Of a DNA stretch of 64,000 nucleotides, positions 20,985-29,234 are shown one piece after another. The translations under genes and the position numbers were made by a program. The notes beneath the pieces were generated by a model. That model saw only the letters and a program-made list of their open reading frames with translations. It made no database searches and was not told the DNA's origin. Source of the DNA: Chryseosolibacter histidinae (GTDB taxonomy: Bacteria; Bacteroidota; Bacteroidia; Cytophagales; Cyclobacteriaceae); the NCBI RefSeq assembly GCF_018598225.1, contig NZ_JAHESF010000023.1:42818-106817 (forward strand), written 5' to 3'. Numbering within the stretch: position 1 is the first letter of the stretch; the number at the start of each line of letters is the position of its first letter.

Positions 20985-22763
20985 ATGACCCGTAACCTTA
21001 ACCTTCTCGCAGTAACACTGCTTCTGGTCAACAGCTGTATGCTGGCGCAGCAGACCGTCAAAAAAACACAGGGTGTTCGTGAGGGCAGCCTGGATGAACC
21101 TCCGCAGATCAGGTCATTATACCGTTTTGTGAATGAGCACATGAACAGCAACACGGCGCTGGCACTCGAGTATGCCAAGCTGGCGCTCTCCCTGGCGGAG
21201 AAGATGCACAGCGACAGGGATATTGCTATGTCGTGTTACCTGCTCGGCAGGATCTATGGCGACAGGCTCGCCGACTTCGAGAAGGGGATCCTATACCATG
21301 CACGGTCTATCGCGGCGGCGGAGAAGCTGAACGAATACGATCTGATCGCCCGTAATTATTTCAGCTCCGGCATCTTTCATTACAAGCTCGGTTTGCTTAC
21401 CCGATCGCTTGACGAGTTCGGGGCCAGCCTCGATCTTTACAAGAAGACAGGCAATACATTGTATGAGTCGCTGGTGCAGATCAACATTGCCGCCATCTAT
21501 GCCGAAGCGGGGGCCACTACTTACTCCATGGCGTTGCTCGGTTTCCGGGATGCGCTTCGCAAAGCTGCCGAGCTCAAAAGCGATTCACTTTATGTGATCG
21601 GCGCAACACATTACACCACAGCCCTGATCGCGCACGGAGAGTTCTCCGAAGCAGAAACGTACCTGAAAAAAGCCCTGCTCATGGCCAAAGATGACGACGC
21701 TTATACGGACTACCTGTACATCCTGCACCTGAACCTCGGCGAGCTATTGTTACAGAGGAACAACACGGCTGCCGCCATCAGTCATTTCAAGATCGCGAAA
21801 GAGATGAGCACCAGGCACAAGATCAGTTATGGCATGGCGCAAAGTGAACTGAAGCTGGGAAAGGCCTATGCCTCGCTGAACGAAGCACGCCACGCGGAAG
21901 AATGTTACCTGGAGGCCCTGCACGATTTTATGCAGATGAAAATGAAGATCAAGATCGCGGAAGTATACGGCGAGCTCTCCTTGCTGGCCAGTCGCCGGCA
22001 GCAGTTTGAAAAAGCGTTCAATCTCCGCTCGCTGCAATTGTCGTTTGCCGACAGCCTCTACCACGACCATAACAACCTGCTGCTGGAGATGCAGGCGAAA
22101 GCCTCCCGCAACAATACGCTGGCCATGTCTAAAAAAGATGAACATATCAATACCCTGTATATGAACCTGCTCGCCCTTGTGCTGCTGATCGCATTGTTTC
22201 TCGTATTACTGTACCTGAACCATCACCGGTTGCGCGCCGCCAGAGATAAGGCTACCCTTGCGCGTGAAAAGCTCGAGCTTGAAAAAGAGCTGCTGGACAA
22301 AAGCCTGCATGAGGAACAGCTGAAACAAAAGCTGGAGTTCAATGCCAAAGCCCTTACGGCCAACACCCTGAACCTGATCCAGAAGAACGAGATCCTGGAA
22401 AAGATCAAGGTCACGGCAGAAGAGATCAGGAACGCATCGCCCGCAGACCTTTCCCTGAAGATCAGGAACCTCGTGCACACGGCAAACTTTGCCCTGAACA
22501 TCGACAAGGACTGGGAGCATTTCAAAGTGCATTTCGAGCAGGTGCATAACAATTTCTTCGAGCACCTGAAGACCAAATATCCTAACCTCAACTCGAGCGA
22601 CCTCAAACTCTGCGCGCTGCTGAAGCTCAACCTCGATACCAAAGAGATCGCCACCATCATGAACATATCCCCACAAAGTGTAAAAGTGGCCCGTTCACGC
22701 CTGAGGAAAAAGCTGAAGCTGGATATCTCTTCGAACCTGAGCTCGGTGATCACGCAGATATAA
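20985..22763 (+). CDS. TPR-containing membrane-bound regulator with LuxR-like HTH
   Basis: The frame is open from 20895, but the ATG at 20985 gives a proper signal sequence (NLNLLAVTLLLVNSCMLAQQ), so I choose it (592 residues). A periplasmic TPR array fills about residues 60-380. One transmembrane helix (LLALVLLIALFLVLLYL) lies near 393-412. A charged coiled coil follows, and the C-terminal 65 residues hold a helix-turn-helix (SDLKLCALLKLNLDTKEIA, then MNISPQSVKVARSRLRKKL). This layout is common in Bacteroidota: a TPR sensor outside the membrane and a LuxR/GerE-type DNA-binding domain inside. It probably acts as a one-component transcription regulator. Target genes cannot be told from the sequence. 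The neighbouring kinase remnant may once have belonged to the same signalling locus. Confidence 0.85.
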   Translation: MTRNLNLLAVTLLLVNSCMLAQQTVKKTQGVREGSLDEPPQIRSLYRFVNEHMNSNTALALEYAKLALSLAEKMHSDRDIAMSCYLLGRIYGDRLADFEKGILYHARSIAAAEKLNEYDLIARNYFSSGIFHYKLGLLTRSLDEFGASLDLYKKTGNTLYESLVQINIAAIYAEAGATTYSMALLGFRDALRKAAELKSDSLYVIGATHYTTALIAHGEFSEAETYLKKALLMAKDDDAYTDYLYILHLNLGELLLQRNNTAAAISHFKIAKEMSTRHKISYGMAQSELKLGKAYASLNEARHAEECYLEALHDFMQMKMKIKIAEVYGELSLLASRRQQFEKAFNLRSLQLSFADSLYHDHNNLLLEMQAKASRNNTLAMSKKDEHINTLYMNLLALVLLIALFLVLLYLNHHRLRAARDKATLAREKLELEKELLDKSLHEEQLKQKLEFNAKALTANTLNLIQKNEILEKIKVTAEEIRNASPADLSLKIRNLVHTANFALNIDKDWEHFKVHFEQVHNNFFEHLKTKYPNLNSSDLKLCALLKLNLDTKEIATIMNISPQSVKVARSRLRKKLKLDISSNLSSVITQI

Positions 22764-22797
22764 GGAAATTCAGTCTCGTTAGTGACGACATATTGGT

Positions 22798-23055
22798 AGC
22801 CCTGAAGGGGCTGAATATCAATAGCGTCGGGTGCAGCCCGACGCTATTGTGCATTGGTATTCACGTGCCACAGGTAATCCAGATCGGGGTACGTTTTCTC
22901 TGGCACGTAATGCACACGCCAGATCAGGGTGTTGCGATCGATGCGCCATGAACAAGCAACGCCCGATTACTATCGCACGTGGCGCATTTCCCGTCGCATT
23001 GAATAGCCCGCGGCTTCACCGCGGGCTATTCATATTGCGCCCCTTCGGGGCTTTA
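22798..23055. repeat. Inverted pair of REP-like palindromic units flanking 151 bp
   Basis: The left unit (22798-22849) has a small AGCCC/GGGGCT hairpin, a GAATAT spacer and a perfect 13-bp stem (22819-22831 with 22837-22849). The right unit (23001-23055) is the same design inverted: a 13-bp stem (23001-23013 with 23019-23031), ATATTG, then a CCCC-TTCG-GGGG hairpin. The stems differ in sequence but keep their architecture, as in REP or BIME elements. The 151 bp between them hold a 40-codon minus-strand frame of unknown origin (..RIDRNTLIWRVHYVPEKT..) whose stop codon falls inside the left stem. Confidence 0.75.
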
Positions 23056-23475
23056 ATGCAGTAGTGATATAGACTTCGCTTCCTTAACTTAAGGACATTG
23101 CTGTAACGGGACTTAATGTCGTTACCCACTGGCATTCATTTGGAGTCACAATGCGCATTTTGTATCACAGCTGCTTCACAAATCAGATACAGATTTGTAT
23201 CTAAAAATCTACAATGCGTGGATTCGAACATCCCTACACACGGGGCATTTGCTTTTCTCAGGAACTAATGGGTCCGTACATTTTGAAGCTGAGCGTGTTG
23301 CCATAGACCTGCCAGCCTTTAATTTTTCATTTTTTGGCCTGTTGTGATCCGAAGCGGCAGCCAGTAAACGACGCGAACGTCAGCATAACGGCATTAACCA
23401 AGGGAGCAGGCAGGTATTACCCGCTGTGGCATCAGCTTTATTGGTTCATTCAGCATAACATTATTCTTTAAGGCT
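23056..23475. other. Non-coding gap before DUF4114 gene
   Basis: About 420 bases with no gene that I can support. Presumably it contains the promoter of the lipoprotein gene at 23476, but no consensus promoter is evident. Confidence 0.4.
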
Positions 23476-24180
23476 ATGAAAAAAGTGATGATCAGGTTCA
23501 TTGGTGCAGCGGCCATGCTCTCCCTTACGTTTTGTTCAAACGAAGGCATAAAAGAACGGCCAGACGATATCGAAGCGACAGGAGAACGCACGGAGATCTA
23601 CAATAAGATAATGGCAGAGTTTCCGGAGTTTAAAAACGTTAAGAAAACCCAACCGGCATTGTTCGAGGGTACCGCAGCCAAACAGGTTGTGCTGACAAAC
23701 GAATCGGCTGTATATGTGACCTATATTTCTGAAGGTGCCAGTTATAGCAACACCTTCGGCTGGTATTCATACAATATCAATGACAAACCCGAGCAGCGTT
23801 CCGATCTCAAGCTGAATGTTCTGTTTCCACATGTATCCTATCGCGTCTTAAAGCAAGGTGACAGGCTGCAGGTGGGCGATGGGACATTTCCTGCCGGCAC
23901 GGTCATAGGTTTTTTTCTGATCATCAATGGCTGGGGCGGAGGAGAGATCCACTATGACCGCGAAACATTTTATACAGATTATACGCTGAACACGGATGCA
24001 CAACAACAGCACGTGCTGTTCAAACAAAAAGAGCTTGGCGACATCGTGCTCACCTTTGAAGACGACCTGACCTCACATCAGAGTGACCAGGACTTCAACG
24101 ACATCATCTTCACCGTAACAGACAACAAAGAGAATAAGGCAGCCACCAATTTTGATCTGACCAATGTGGTGAACCTTTAA
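23476..24180 (+). CDS. DUF4114 domain lipoprotein
   Basis: A 234-residue protein. The signal peptide ends in a lipobox with Cys20 (AMLSLTFC), so it is probably a lipoprotein. The C-terminal half matches the DUF4114 pattern: VIGFFLIINGWGGG at about 140, then FEDDLTSHQSDQDFNDIIFTV at about 195-215, with the acidic D.DFND motif thought to bind metal. Proteins of this kind are secreted or surface-exposed in Bacteroidota, often with matrix or adhesion roles, but the function is not established. The gene stands alone between a REP-like element and a strong terminator. Confidence 0.85.
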   Translation: MKKVMIRFIGAAAMLSLTFCSNEGIKERPDDIEATGERTEIYNKIMAEFPEFKNVKKTQPALFEGTAAKQVVLTNESAVYVTYISEGASYSNTFGWYSYNINDKPEQRSDLKLNVLFPHVSYRVLKQGDRLQVGDGTFPAGTVIGFFLIINGWGGGEIHYDRETFYTDYTLNTDAQQQHVLFKQKELGDIVLTFEDDLTSHQSDQDFNDIIFTVTDNKENKAATNFDLTNVVNL

Positions 24181-24202
24181 CCAATATTGTCATTAAGTTA
24201 TC

Positions 24203-24237
24203 AATAGCCCCGACGCCACCCGGGGCTATTTTATTTT
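24203..24237 (+). terminator. Strong Rho-independent terminator
   Basis: A perfect 10-bp stem (AATAGCCCCG with CGGGGCTATT), an 8-base loop and a following TTATTTT tract, 22 bases after the DUF4114 stop codon. Confidence 0.9.
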
Positions 24238-24278
24238 CGTTAGCCACGGAAATACTTATCTTGATCAAAATTTTGATT

Positions 24279-25691
24279 ATGGCGATCAACACCGTTTTCA
24301 GGCGCATCACTTCCGTATACAGGCTTGTAGCACTTTGTACGATACTCTTCACGGTGCACGTGTGTCATGCCCAGAAAAAATCCGGCAGCCCGAACATCAT
24401 CTACATCATGGCCGATGACCTTGGTTATGCCGACTTGGGATGTTACGGTCAGAAGACCCTTCGTACACCACACCTGGACCAGATGGCAAAGGAAGGCGCG
24501 CGGTTCACGCAGTTCTACGCCGGGAGCACGGTATGCGCACCCTCGCGCTGTGCCCTGATGACAGGCAAGCACATGGGTCATGCCTACGTGCGGGGCAACA
24601 AGGAGATGCCCCTGCGCCCCGATGACATGACGCTGGCCAAGCTGATGAAGAACAAAGGTTATGTGACGGGCATGTATGGAAAATGGGGCCTGGGCCTTGA
24701 AGACAACACAGGTTCGCCTGAGAAGCAGGGATGGGATGAGGTTCTCGGCTACCTTCACCAGCGCGTGGCACACCGTTACAATGTTGACTACCTCTGGCAG
24801 GTCAACGCGGGAAAGTTGTCGAAATACCCGATGGACACCAACACCAATACCCACACCGTTATTATTCACAAAGCAAAGGATTTTATCCGGCAACAGCAGC
24901 ACAAGCCGTTCTTCCTGTATCTTCCCGTCACTATACCACATGCCGAGATGCGGGCGCCAACGCCTGAGTCGCTTGCTCCGTTCCTGAAGCCCGATGGCAG
25001 CAGCGTATTCGATGAAAAACCTTTTGTGCGGCCACCCAACGGCTCGTATCGCTCGCAGCCTATGCCCAATGCAGCCTTCGCAGCCATGATGAAACAGATG
25101 GACGAAGACGTTGGCAGCATCCTCGCCTTGTTGAAAGAGCTTGGCATCGCTGACAACACGTATGTCTTCTTCACTTCGGATAACGGCCCGCACCAGGAAG
25201 GCGGGCGCGTGGTGGAGTTCTTCAACAGCAATGGCGACCTGAAAGGATACAAGCGTGATCTTTACGAAGGAGGCATCCGTGTGCCCATGATCGCCTGGGC
25301 CCCGGGCAGGATCAGGGCGGGTACTGAAGTGCACGAGCCCCTCGCTAACTGGGATGTGCTCCCTACGCTGGCGGAGCTGACACAGCAGAAAGCACCGGCA
25401 GGCATCGATGGCCTCTCGTTCGCAGCGGTGCTCGAAGGGCGATCGCTTAAAAATAAACATGACTACCTGTACTGGGAGTTCTTCGAGCGTGGCTTCGATC
25501 AGGCGCTGCGGGCCGGCGACTGGAAGATCGTAAAACGAAAGAGCAATAATTCGAAAACCGAGCTGTACAATCTCAAAGATGATCTCGCGGAGAGCAACGA
25601 TCTCGCAACACAATTCCCCGATAAAGTAAAAGCGCTCGAGAAGCTGATGGAAAGTGCGCGTGTAGACTCACAGGAGTTCCCTGTAAATTAG
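24279..25691 (+). CDS. Secreted arylsulfatase-type sulfatase
   Basis: The protein has 470 residues from the ATG at 24279. A TTG at 24261 is in frame, but the ATG gives a cleaner signal peptide (ALCTILFTVHVCHAQ). The sulfatase signature is CAPSR with Cys86, the residue an anaerobic or FGE-type maturase would turn into formylglycine. The metal-binding MADD motif lies at about 44-47, and GKWGLG and the SDNGPH motif further along complete the active site. It hydrolyses sulfate esters in the periplasm or outside the cell, probably on sulfated polysaccharide. No maturase, SusCD pair or glycosidase sits next to it, so the substrate cannot be told. It is a single gene behind the DUF4114 terminator. 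Confidence 0.93.
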   Translation: MAINTVFRRITSVYRLVALCTILFTVHVCHAQKKSGSPNIIYIMADDLGYADLGCYGQKTLRTPHLDQMAKEGARFTQFYAGSTVCAPSRCALMTGKHMGHAYVRGNKEMPLRPDDMTLAKLMKNKGYVTGMYGKWGLGLEDNTGSPEKQGWDEVLGYLHQRVAHRYNVDYLWQVNAGKLSKYPMDTNTNTHTVIIHKAKDFIRQQQHKPFFLYLPVTIPHAEMRAPTPESLAPFLKPDGSSVFDEKPFVRPPNGSYRSQPMPNAAFAAMMKQMDEDVGSILALLKELGIADNTYVFFTSDNGPHQEGGRVVEFFNSNGDLKGYKRDLYEGGIRVPMIAWAPGRIRAGTEVHEPLANWDVLPTLAELTQQKAPAGIDGLSFAAVLEGRSLKNKHDYLYWEFFERGFDQALRAGDWKIVKRKSNNSKTELYNLKDDLAESNDLATQFPDKVKALEKLMESARVDSQEFPVN

Positions 25692-25866
25692 ATATGAGAT
25701 ATTAGTCCCGATAGCTATCGGGATGAAACTGAGACAATGCCGGTCTCGTGCATGAAATCTTGCCTCATTCCGATGGGTATCGGGTCTCATATCTCATATC
25801 TCACATCTCAAGTCTCTTATCTCAAATCTCACGTCTCAAATCTATCATCTCCCGTCTCATAATCGG
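25692..25866. repeat. Palindrome plus TC-rich degenerate tandem repeat
   Basis: An 18-bp palindrome TCCCGATAGCTATCGGGA (25706-25723) is followed by about 12 degenerate copies of a 9-11 base unit of the type ATCTCAAATCTC (25780-25860). An inverted partial copy (GATATGAGATATTAG) lies at 25691-25705, so the whole could fold back. It fills most of the 349-base gap before the sugar dehydrogenase; the rest (25867-26040) shows nothing. Confidence 0.8.
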
Positions 25867-26040
25867 TTACGGGTGTCATACATGCAGCCACCGGCGGGAG
25901 CGGAGGAATAAGAATTGTTCGTTATTGGTCCAGCCCATACGTGACATGATACGCGGCAATTTCAGCCGTAGTGTTGATGGATTGAAAGCTGCAACAGTGC
26001 AGTATTAACATTGTTTCTGGATTCAATAACAAACAATAGC

Positions 26041-27339
26041 ATGAAGTATCAAAGTATTCTAATGATCGCATTGGTGGTGGCGGTGAACGCCTGTGACGAT
26101 GACGATGAGAAAGAAGACCTGTCGGTGAGCCTGAACCTTGTAGCGGAAGGCTTTACATCTCCTGTGTTGCTGACGGAATCTACCGACAATTCGGGAAGAT
26201 TGTTTATCATAGAGCAGCTCGGCCAGATCTATATTGTTAAGAACGGACAAAAGGTAGCCCAACCGTTCCTGGATATTCAAGGTAAGCTTACACCCAGAAG
26301 TGGCCCTCAGGATGAGCGCGGGTTGCTGGGCCTTGCATTCCATCCCAACTATGCCTCTAATGGACGGTTCTTTGTTTATTACAGCGGTCCCCTGAGAGCG
26401 GAAGGCCCGGCAGGCTGGGACCACACCAACTATGTAGCAGAGTATAAAGCTTCCGCTAATGCCGATGTGGCCGATGCCGGGTCGGGGCGGATCCTGCTGG
26501 CGATGGACCATCCGCAGCCTAACCACAACGCTGGCACTATTGCTTTTGGCAGTGATGGCTTTCTCTACATTTCAGTAGGGGATGGCGGTGGCGGAAATGA
26601 CAATCAGCTGGGTCACGTAGAAGACTGGTACACCGAAAACGCAGGAGGCAATGGCCAGGACATCACCCAGAATTTATTGGGCAGTGTTCTGCGCATAGAC
26701 GTTGCGCCAGCAACTGGTTACGGCATTCCGGCAGACAACCCGTTTGTAGGCAAGGACGGCATGGACGAGATCTACGCCTACGGACTTCGAAACCCTTACA
26801 GGTTCTGCTTCGATCCCGAGAACCGCATCATCCTGGCTGACGCAGGACAGGAGCTGTACGAAGAGATCGATCTTGTTGAGAAGGGCTCTAACTTAGGATG
26901 GAACATCAAGGAAGGACGCCACTGCTTTGATGATGCCAACCCTGAAACACCGCCGGGCTCATGTCCTTCGGCAGCTCCGGATGGAACGCCACTCACAGAT
27001 CCCGTGATCGAATTCAAGAACGCGAAGAACTTCAGCGACGGCCTCGGCAATGTATCGGTAGGCGGTTATGTTTACCAGGGAAGCACCGTCATGTCGCTGA
27101 ATGGAAAATATATCTTCGGTGTGCTCACGCAAGATCCTGACGCCGCCAACGGTGCCATCTTCGCGGCAGACCGCGCAGGCACTACGTGGGACTACCATAA
27201 GCTTTCCCTCAAGGGCATGAGCAACAACGACCTGGGTATGTTTGTGCTTGGCTTCGGCCAGGATAAAGCAGGAGAGGTGTATGTGACCACGAGCGCAGGT
27301 ACGGCAGGATCGGGTAAGGTTTATAAGATTGGGCAATAA
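26041..27339 (+). CDS. PQQ-dependent aldose sugar dehydrogenase family lipoprotein
   Basis: The ATG at 26041 starts a 432-residue protein whose signal peptide ends in a lipobox (MIALVVAVNAC, Cys18). The rest is a six-bladed propeller of the soluble glucose/sorbosone dehydrogenase family: DERGLLGLAFHPNY, NHNAGTIAFGSDGFLYISVGDG, YGLRNPYRF and GWNIKEGRHC are conserved blades and cofactor-site segments. Such proteins oxidise aldose sugars at the outer face of the membrane with PQQ. No PQQ synthesis genes are seen here, so the cofactor would be imported or made elsewhere. An earlier in-frame ATG at 26011 is rejected because it spoils the signal peptide. A terminator follows directly, so the gene is probably monocistronic. 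Confidence 0.9.
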   Translation: MKYQSILMIALVVAVNACDDDDEKEDLSVSLNLVAEGFTSPVLLTESTDNSGRLFIIEQLGQIYIVKNGQKVAQPFLDIQGKLTPRSGPQDERGLLGLAFHPNYASNGRFFVYYSGPLRAEGPAGWDHTNYVAEYKASANADVADAGSGRILLAMDHPQPNHNAGTIAFGSDGFLYISVGDGGGGNDNQLGHVEDWYTENAGGNGQDITQNLLGSVLRIDVAPATGYGIPADNPFVGKDGMDEIYAYGLRNPYRFCFDPENRIILADAGQELYEEIDLVEKGSNLGWNIKEGRHCFDDANPETPPGSCPSAAPDGTPLTDPVIEFKNAKNFSDGLGNVSVGGYVYQGSTVMSLNGKYIFGVLTQDPDAANGAIFAADRAGTTWDYHKLSLKGMSNNDLGMFVLGFGQDKAGEVYVTTSAGTAGSGKVYKIGQ

Positions 27340-27357
27340 TGTTCATTTTTTTATATA

Positions 27358-27388
27358 AAGCCTCTCGGAGAAGATCTGAGAGGCTTTT
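27358..27388 (+). terminator. Rho-independent terminator
   Basis: A perfect 9-bp stem (AAGCCTCTC with GAGAGGCTT), an 11-base loop and a T run, 19 bases after the sugar dehydrogenase stop codon. The remaining gap to 27610 holds nothing clear. Confidence 0.85.
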
Positions 27389-27610
27389 GAAAATAAAGCG
27401 CGAAGCGTGATGTTTACGATTTGCAGGTCACTGGCTGATCGAATTCAGTACGCAACGTCTTCTGCTATGCGAAAAACTTTCTGCTGGAATTAAAACGCCC
27501 ACAGCAGCTTAACCAATTTATGAGTTAAGTCTTGTGCGAAGATGACAATTGTCAGGAGCGGACTGCCTCCGACGATCTTTATTGCGCCATGATTTAGGTT
27601 ATAATAGATT

Positions 27611-28654
27611 ATGAAAGTTTTTGTATATAGTGCAAGGTCATATGACAAACCTGCGCTTCAACTGGCGGCCGGTGGTCATGCGTTGCAATTCACGGAACAA
27701 AGGCTGAAACGGGACACGGCGCAGCTGGCAGCGGGTTGTGAGGCAATAGTAATATTTACGTCTGATGATGCTTCTGCGCCGGTGCTTGATATTCTACATT
27801 CACTTGGGGTCCGGTATATTTTACTGAGGTCGGCCGGATACGATCACGTCGATCTGAAGCGAGCGGCAGCGCTTAGCATCCGGGTAGCGAACGTGCCAGA
27901 GTATTCACCCAATTCTGTAGCGGAGCAGGCCGTAGCAATGCTGATGGCCGTGAACAGGAAGCTCATTCAGGGACAAAGGCTGATGCAGCTCCAGGACTTC
28001 AGGATTGATTCTTTGCAGGGGTTTGACATCCACGGAAAAACGGTGGGCATCATCGGCACCGGCAAGATCGGGATGGCGTTTGCGCGGATCATGCTAGGAT
28101 TTGGCGCAAAGGTGATCGCGTATGATCTCCAGGTGAATCCGGAAGCCATCAGCGCCGGCATAAAATACGAGTCGTTGGAAGCATTGCTGAGACAAAGCGA
28201 TGTCGTGTCACTGCATTGCCCTTTGACGGCAGCTACGCGGCATCTGATGTCTGAAACACAATTCAGCTGGATGAAGCCGGGTGCCATCCTTGTGAATACG
28301 TGCAGGGGTGCCGTGATCAACACAGTAGACCTCATTAAAGCATTGGATTCGCGCCAGTTGGGTGCGGCATGCCTGGATGTTTATGAGTTCGAGAAGGGGT
28401 TGTTCTTTGAAGACCACAGCGGTGACATTATTCACGACGCGAATTTTGTGAGACTAAGAAGTTTTAAAAATGTTCTGATCACCGCCCACCAGGGATTTTT
28501 AACCACCGACGCGATCAAAGAAATAGCAGAAACAACGATCAATAACCTGGATTGCTGGCAAAACGGAGTGCCCTGCAAAAACGAGTTAACGGTGAAACCG
28601 GGGATTGAAACCGATGCCCTGGAGAGAAAGCCGCGCATTGTAGGTTCCATTTAA
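27611..28654 (+). CDS. ldhA: D-lactate dehydrogenase-like 2-hydroxyacid dehydrogenase
   Basis: A 347-residue protein of the D-isomer 2-hydroxyacid dehydrogenase family, cytosolic, NAD-dependent. The Rossmann motif GIIGTGKIG lies at about 146-154. Catalytic residues are Arg232 (NTCRGAVI), the Glu of DVYEFEKGLFF (about 261) and His293 (TAHQGFL). The KGLFFED stretch and the RLRSFKNVLITAHQGFLT segment match the fermentative LdhA/Ddh subgroup, which reduces pyruvate to D-lactate. The neighbouring stress genes on the right fit a role under low oxygen. The gene is convergent with the minus-strand flavin-binding gene; only 33 bases separate them, with a weak stem at 28658-28679. Length and motifs are normal. 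Confidence 0.88.
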   Translation: MKVFVYSARSYDKPALQLAAGGHALQFTEQRLKRDTAQLAAGCEAIVIFTSDDASAPVLDILHSLGVRYILLRSAGYDHVDLKRAAALSIRVANVPEYSPNSVAEQAVAMLMAVNRKLIQGQRLMQLQDFRIDSLQGFDIHGKTVGIIGTGKIGMAFARIMLGFGAKVIAYDLQVNPEAISAGIKYESLEALLRQSDVVSLHCPLTAATRHLMSETQFSWMKPGAILVNTCRGAVINTVDLIKALDSRQLGAACLDVYEFEKGLFFEDHSGDIIHDANFVRLRSFKNVLITAHQGFLTTDAIKEIAETTINNLDCWQNGVPCKNELTVKPGIETDALERKPRIVGSI

Positions 28655-28687
28655 TGTGCGAAGCAGCAAAGTTTGCTTCCGGAATGG

Positions 28688-29167
28688 TCACATCTTTTCG
28701 AACCGGCCGGTTTTTTCAGCCGCCTTAATTCTGTAGACAACAGCTTTTAAACTTTTTTCAACCACCTCGGGGGCATGCGCAAATTCATGCGATGGTCTGA
28801 CCGTCTCGCTCATGATGAAAGGCGCAAGGCGATCCATGATGATCTTCAGTGCCGCCTGTTGCTTCCTGTCTTTCAGCTCTTCGTATTTGCCCCAGACTAT
28901 GATGCTTCTCCAGTTTGTCATGTTCTCGATCGAGTCCACCTGGAAGCAGACATCCGGATTCTGGCGCATCATTTTGATCTTTAAGCCCTCGCGGGAATGT
29001 GCGTAGATATAACCCTCATGATATACGTACGTGACCGGCACCACATACATCTTGTTGTTTGAGCGACACCCGATCCTGCCCACAAATTGTGTGTAAAGAA
29101 CCTGGTCGATTTGTGCTTCAGTTAGTTTGCCCAGCATACGGATCTTTGTTGTTTGTTTCAATACCAT
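28688..29167 (-). CDS. Pyridoxamine 5'-phosphate oxidase-like flavin-binding protein
   Basis: A 159-residue protein of the split-barrel PNPOx/NimA-like fold. Characteristic segments are GRIGCRSNNKMYVVPVTYVYHEG (about 30-52), YIYAHSREGLKI (the FMN or F420 contact) and CFQVDSIENMTNWRSIIVWGKYEEL. Proteins of this group bind FMN or heme and often act as small reductases in stress responses; the substrate is unknown. A second Met at residue 11 (29137) is an alternative start. It is read leftward, like the beta-CASP gene 67 bases upstream of it, so the two may form an operon. Confidence 0.82.
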   Translation of the reverse strand: MVLKQTTKIRMLGKLTEAQIDQVLYTQFVGRIGCRSNNKMYVVPVTYVYHEGYIYAHSREGLKIKMMRQNPDVCFQVDSIENMTNWRSIIVWGKYEELKDRKQQAALKIIMDRLAPFIMSETVRPSHEFAHAPEVVEKSLKAVVYRIKAAEKTGRFEKM

Positions 29168-29234
29168 AAAATAAGTATGAACTGAGTGAACCGCTACGAG
29201 CTACGTCAGCCAACGGCATGACCGTTGTCACTTT

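Noticed and set aside
21750..22145. Minus-strand frames opposite the TPR/HTH regulator
   Set aside because: Antisense shadows of an intact gene with TPR, membrane and HTH segments in order.
22831..23064. Plus-strand open frame of 77 codons across the REP-like pair
   Set aside because: It runs through the palindromic stems and is best explained as a chance frame in repeat DNA.
24240..25613. Long minus-strand open frame (457 codons) opposite the sulfatase
   Set aside because: It lies antisense to a well-supported sulfatase with all active-site motifs. The translated sequence has no family features and follows from codon composition of the real gene.
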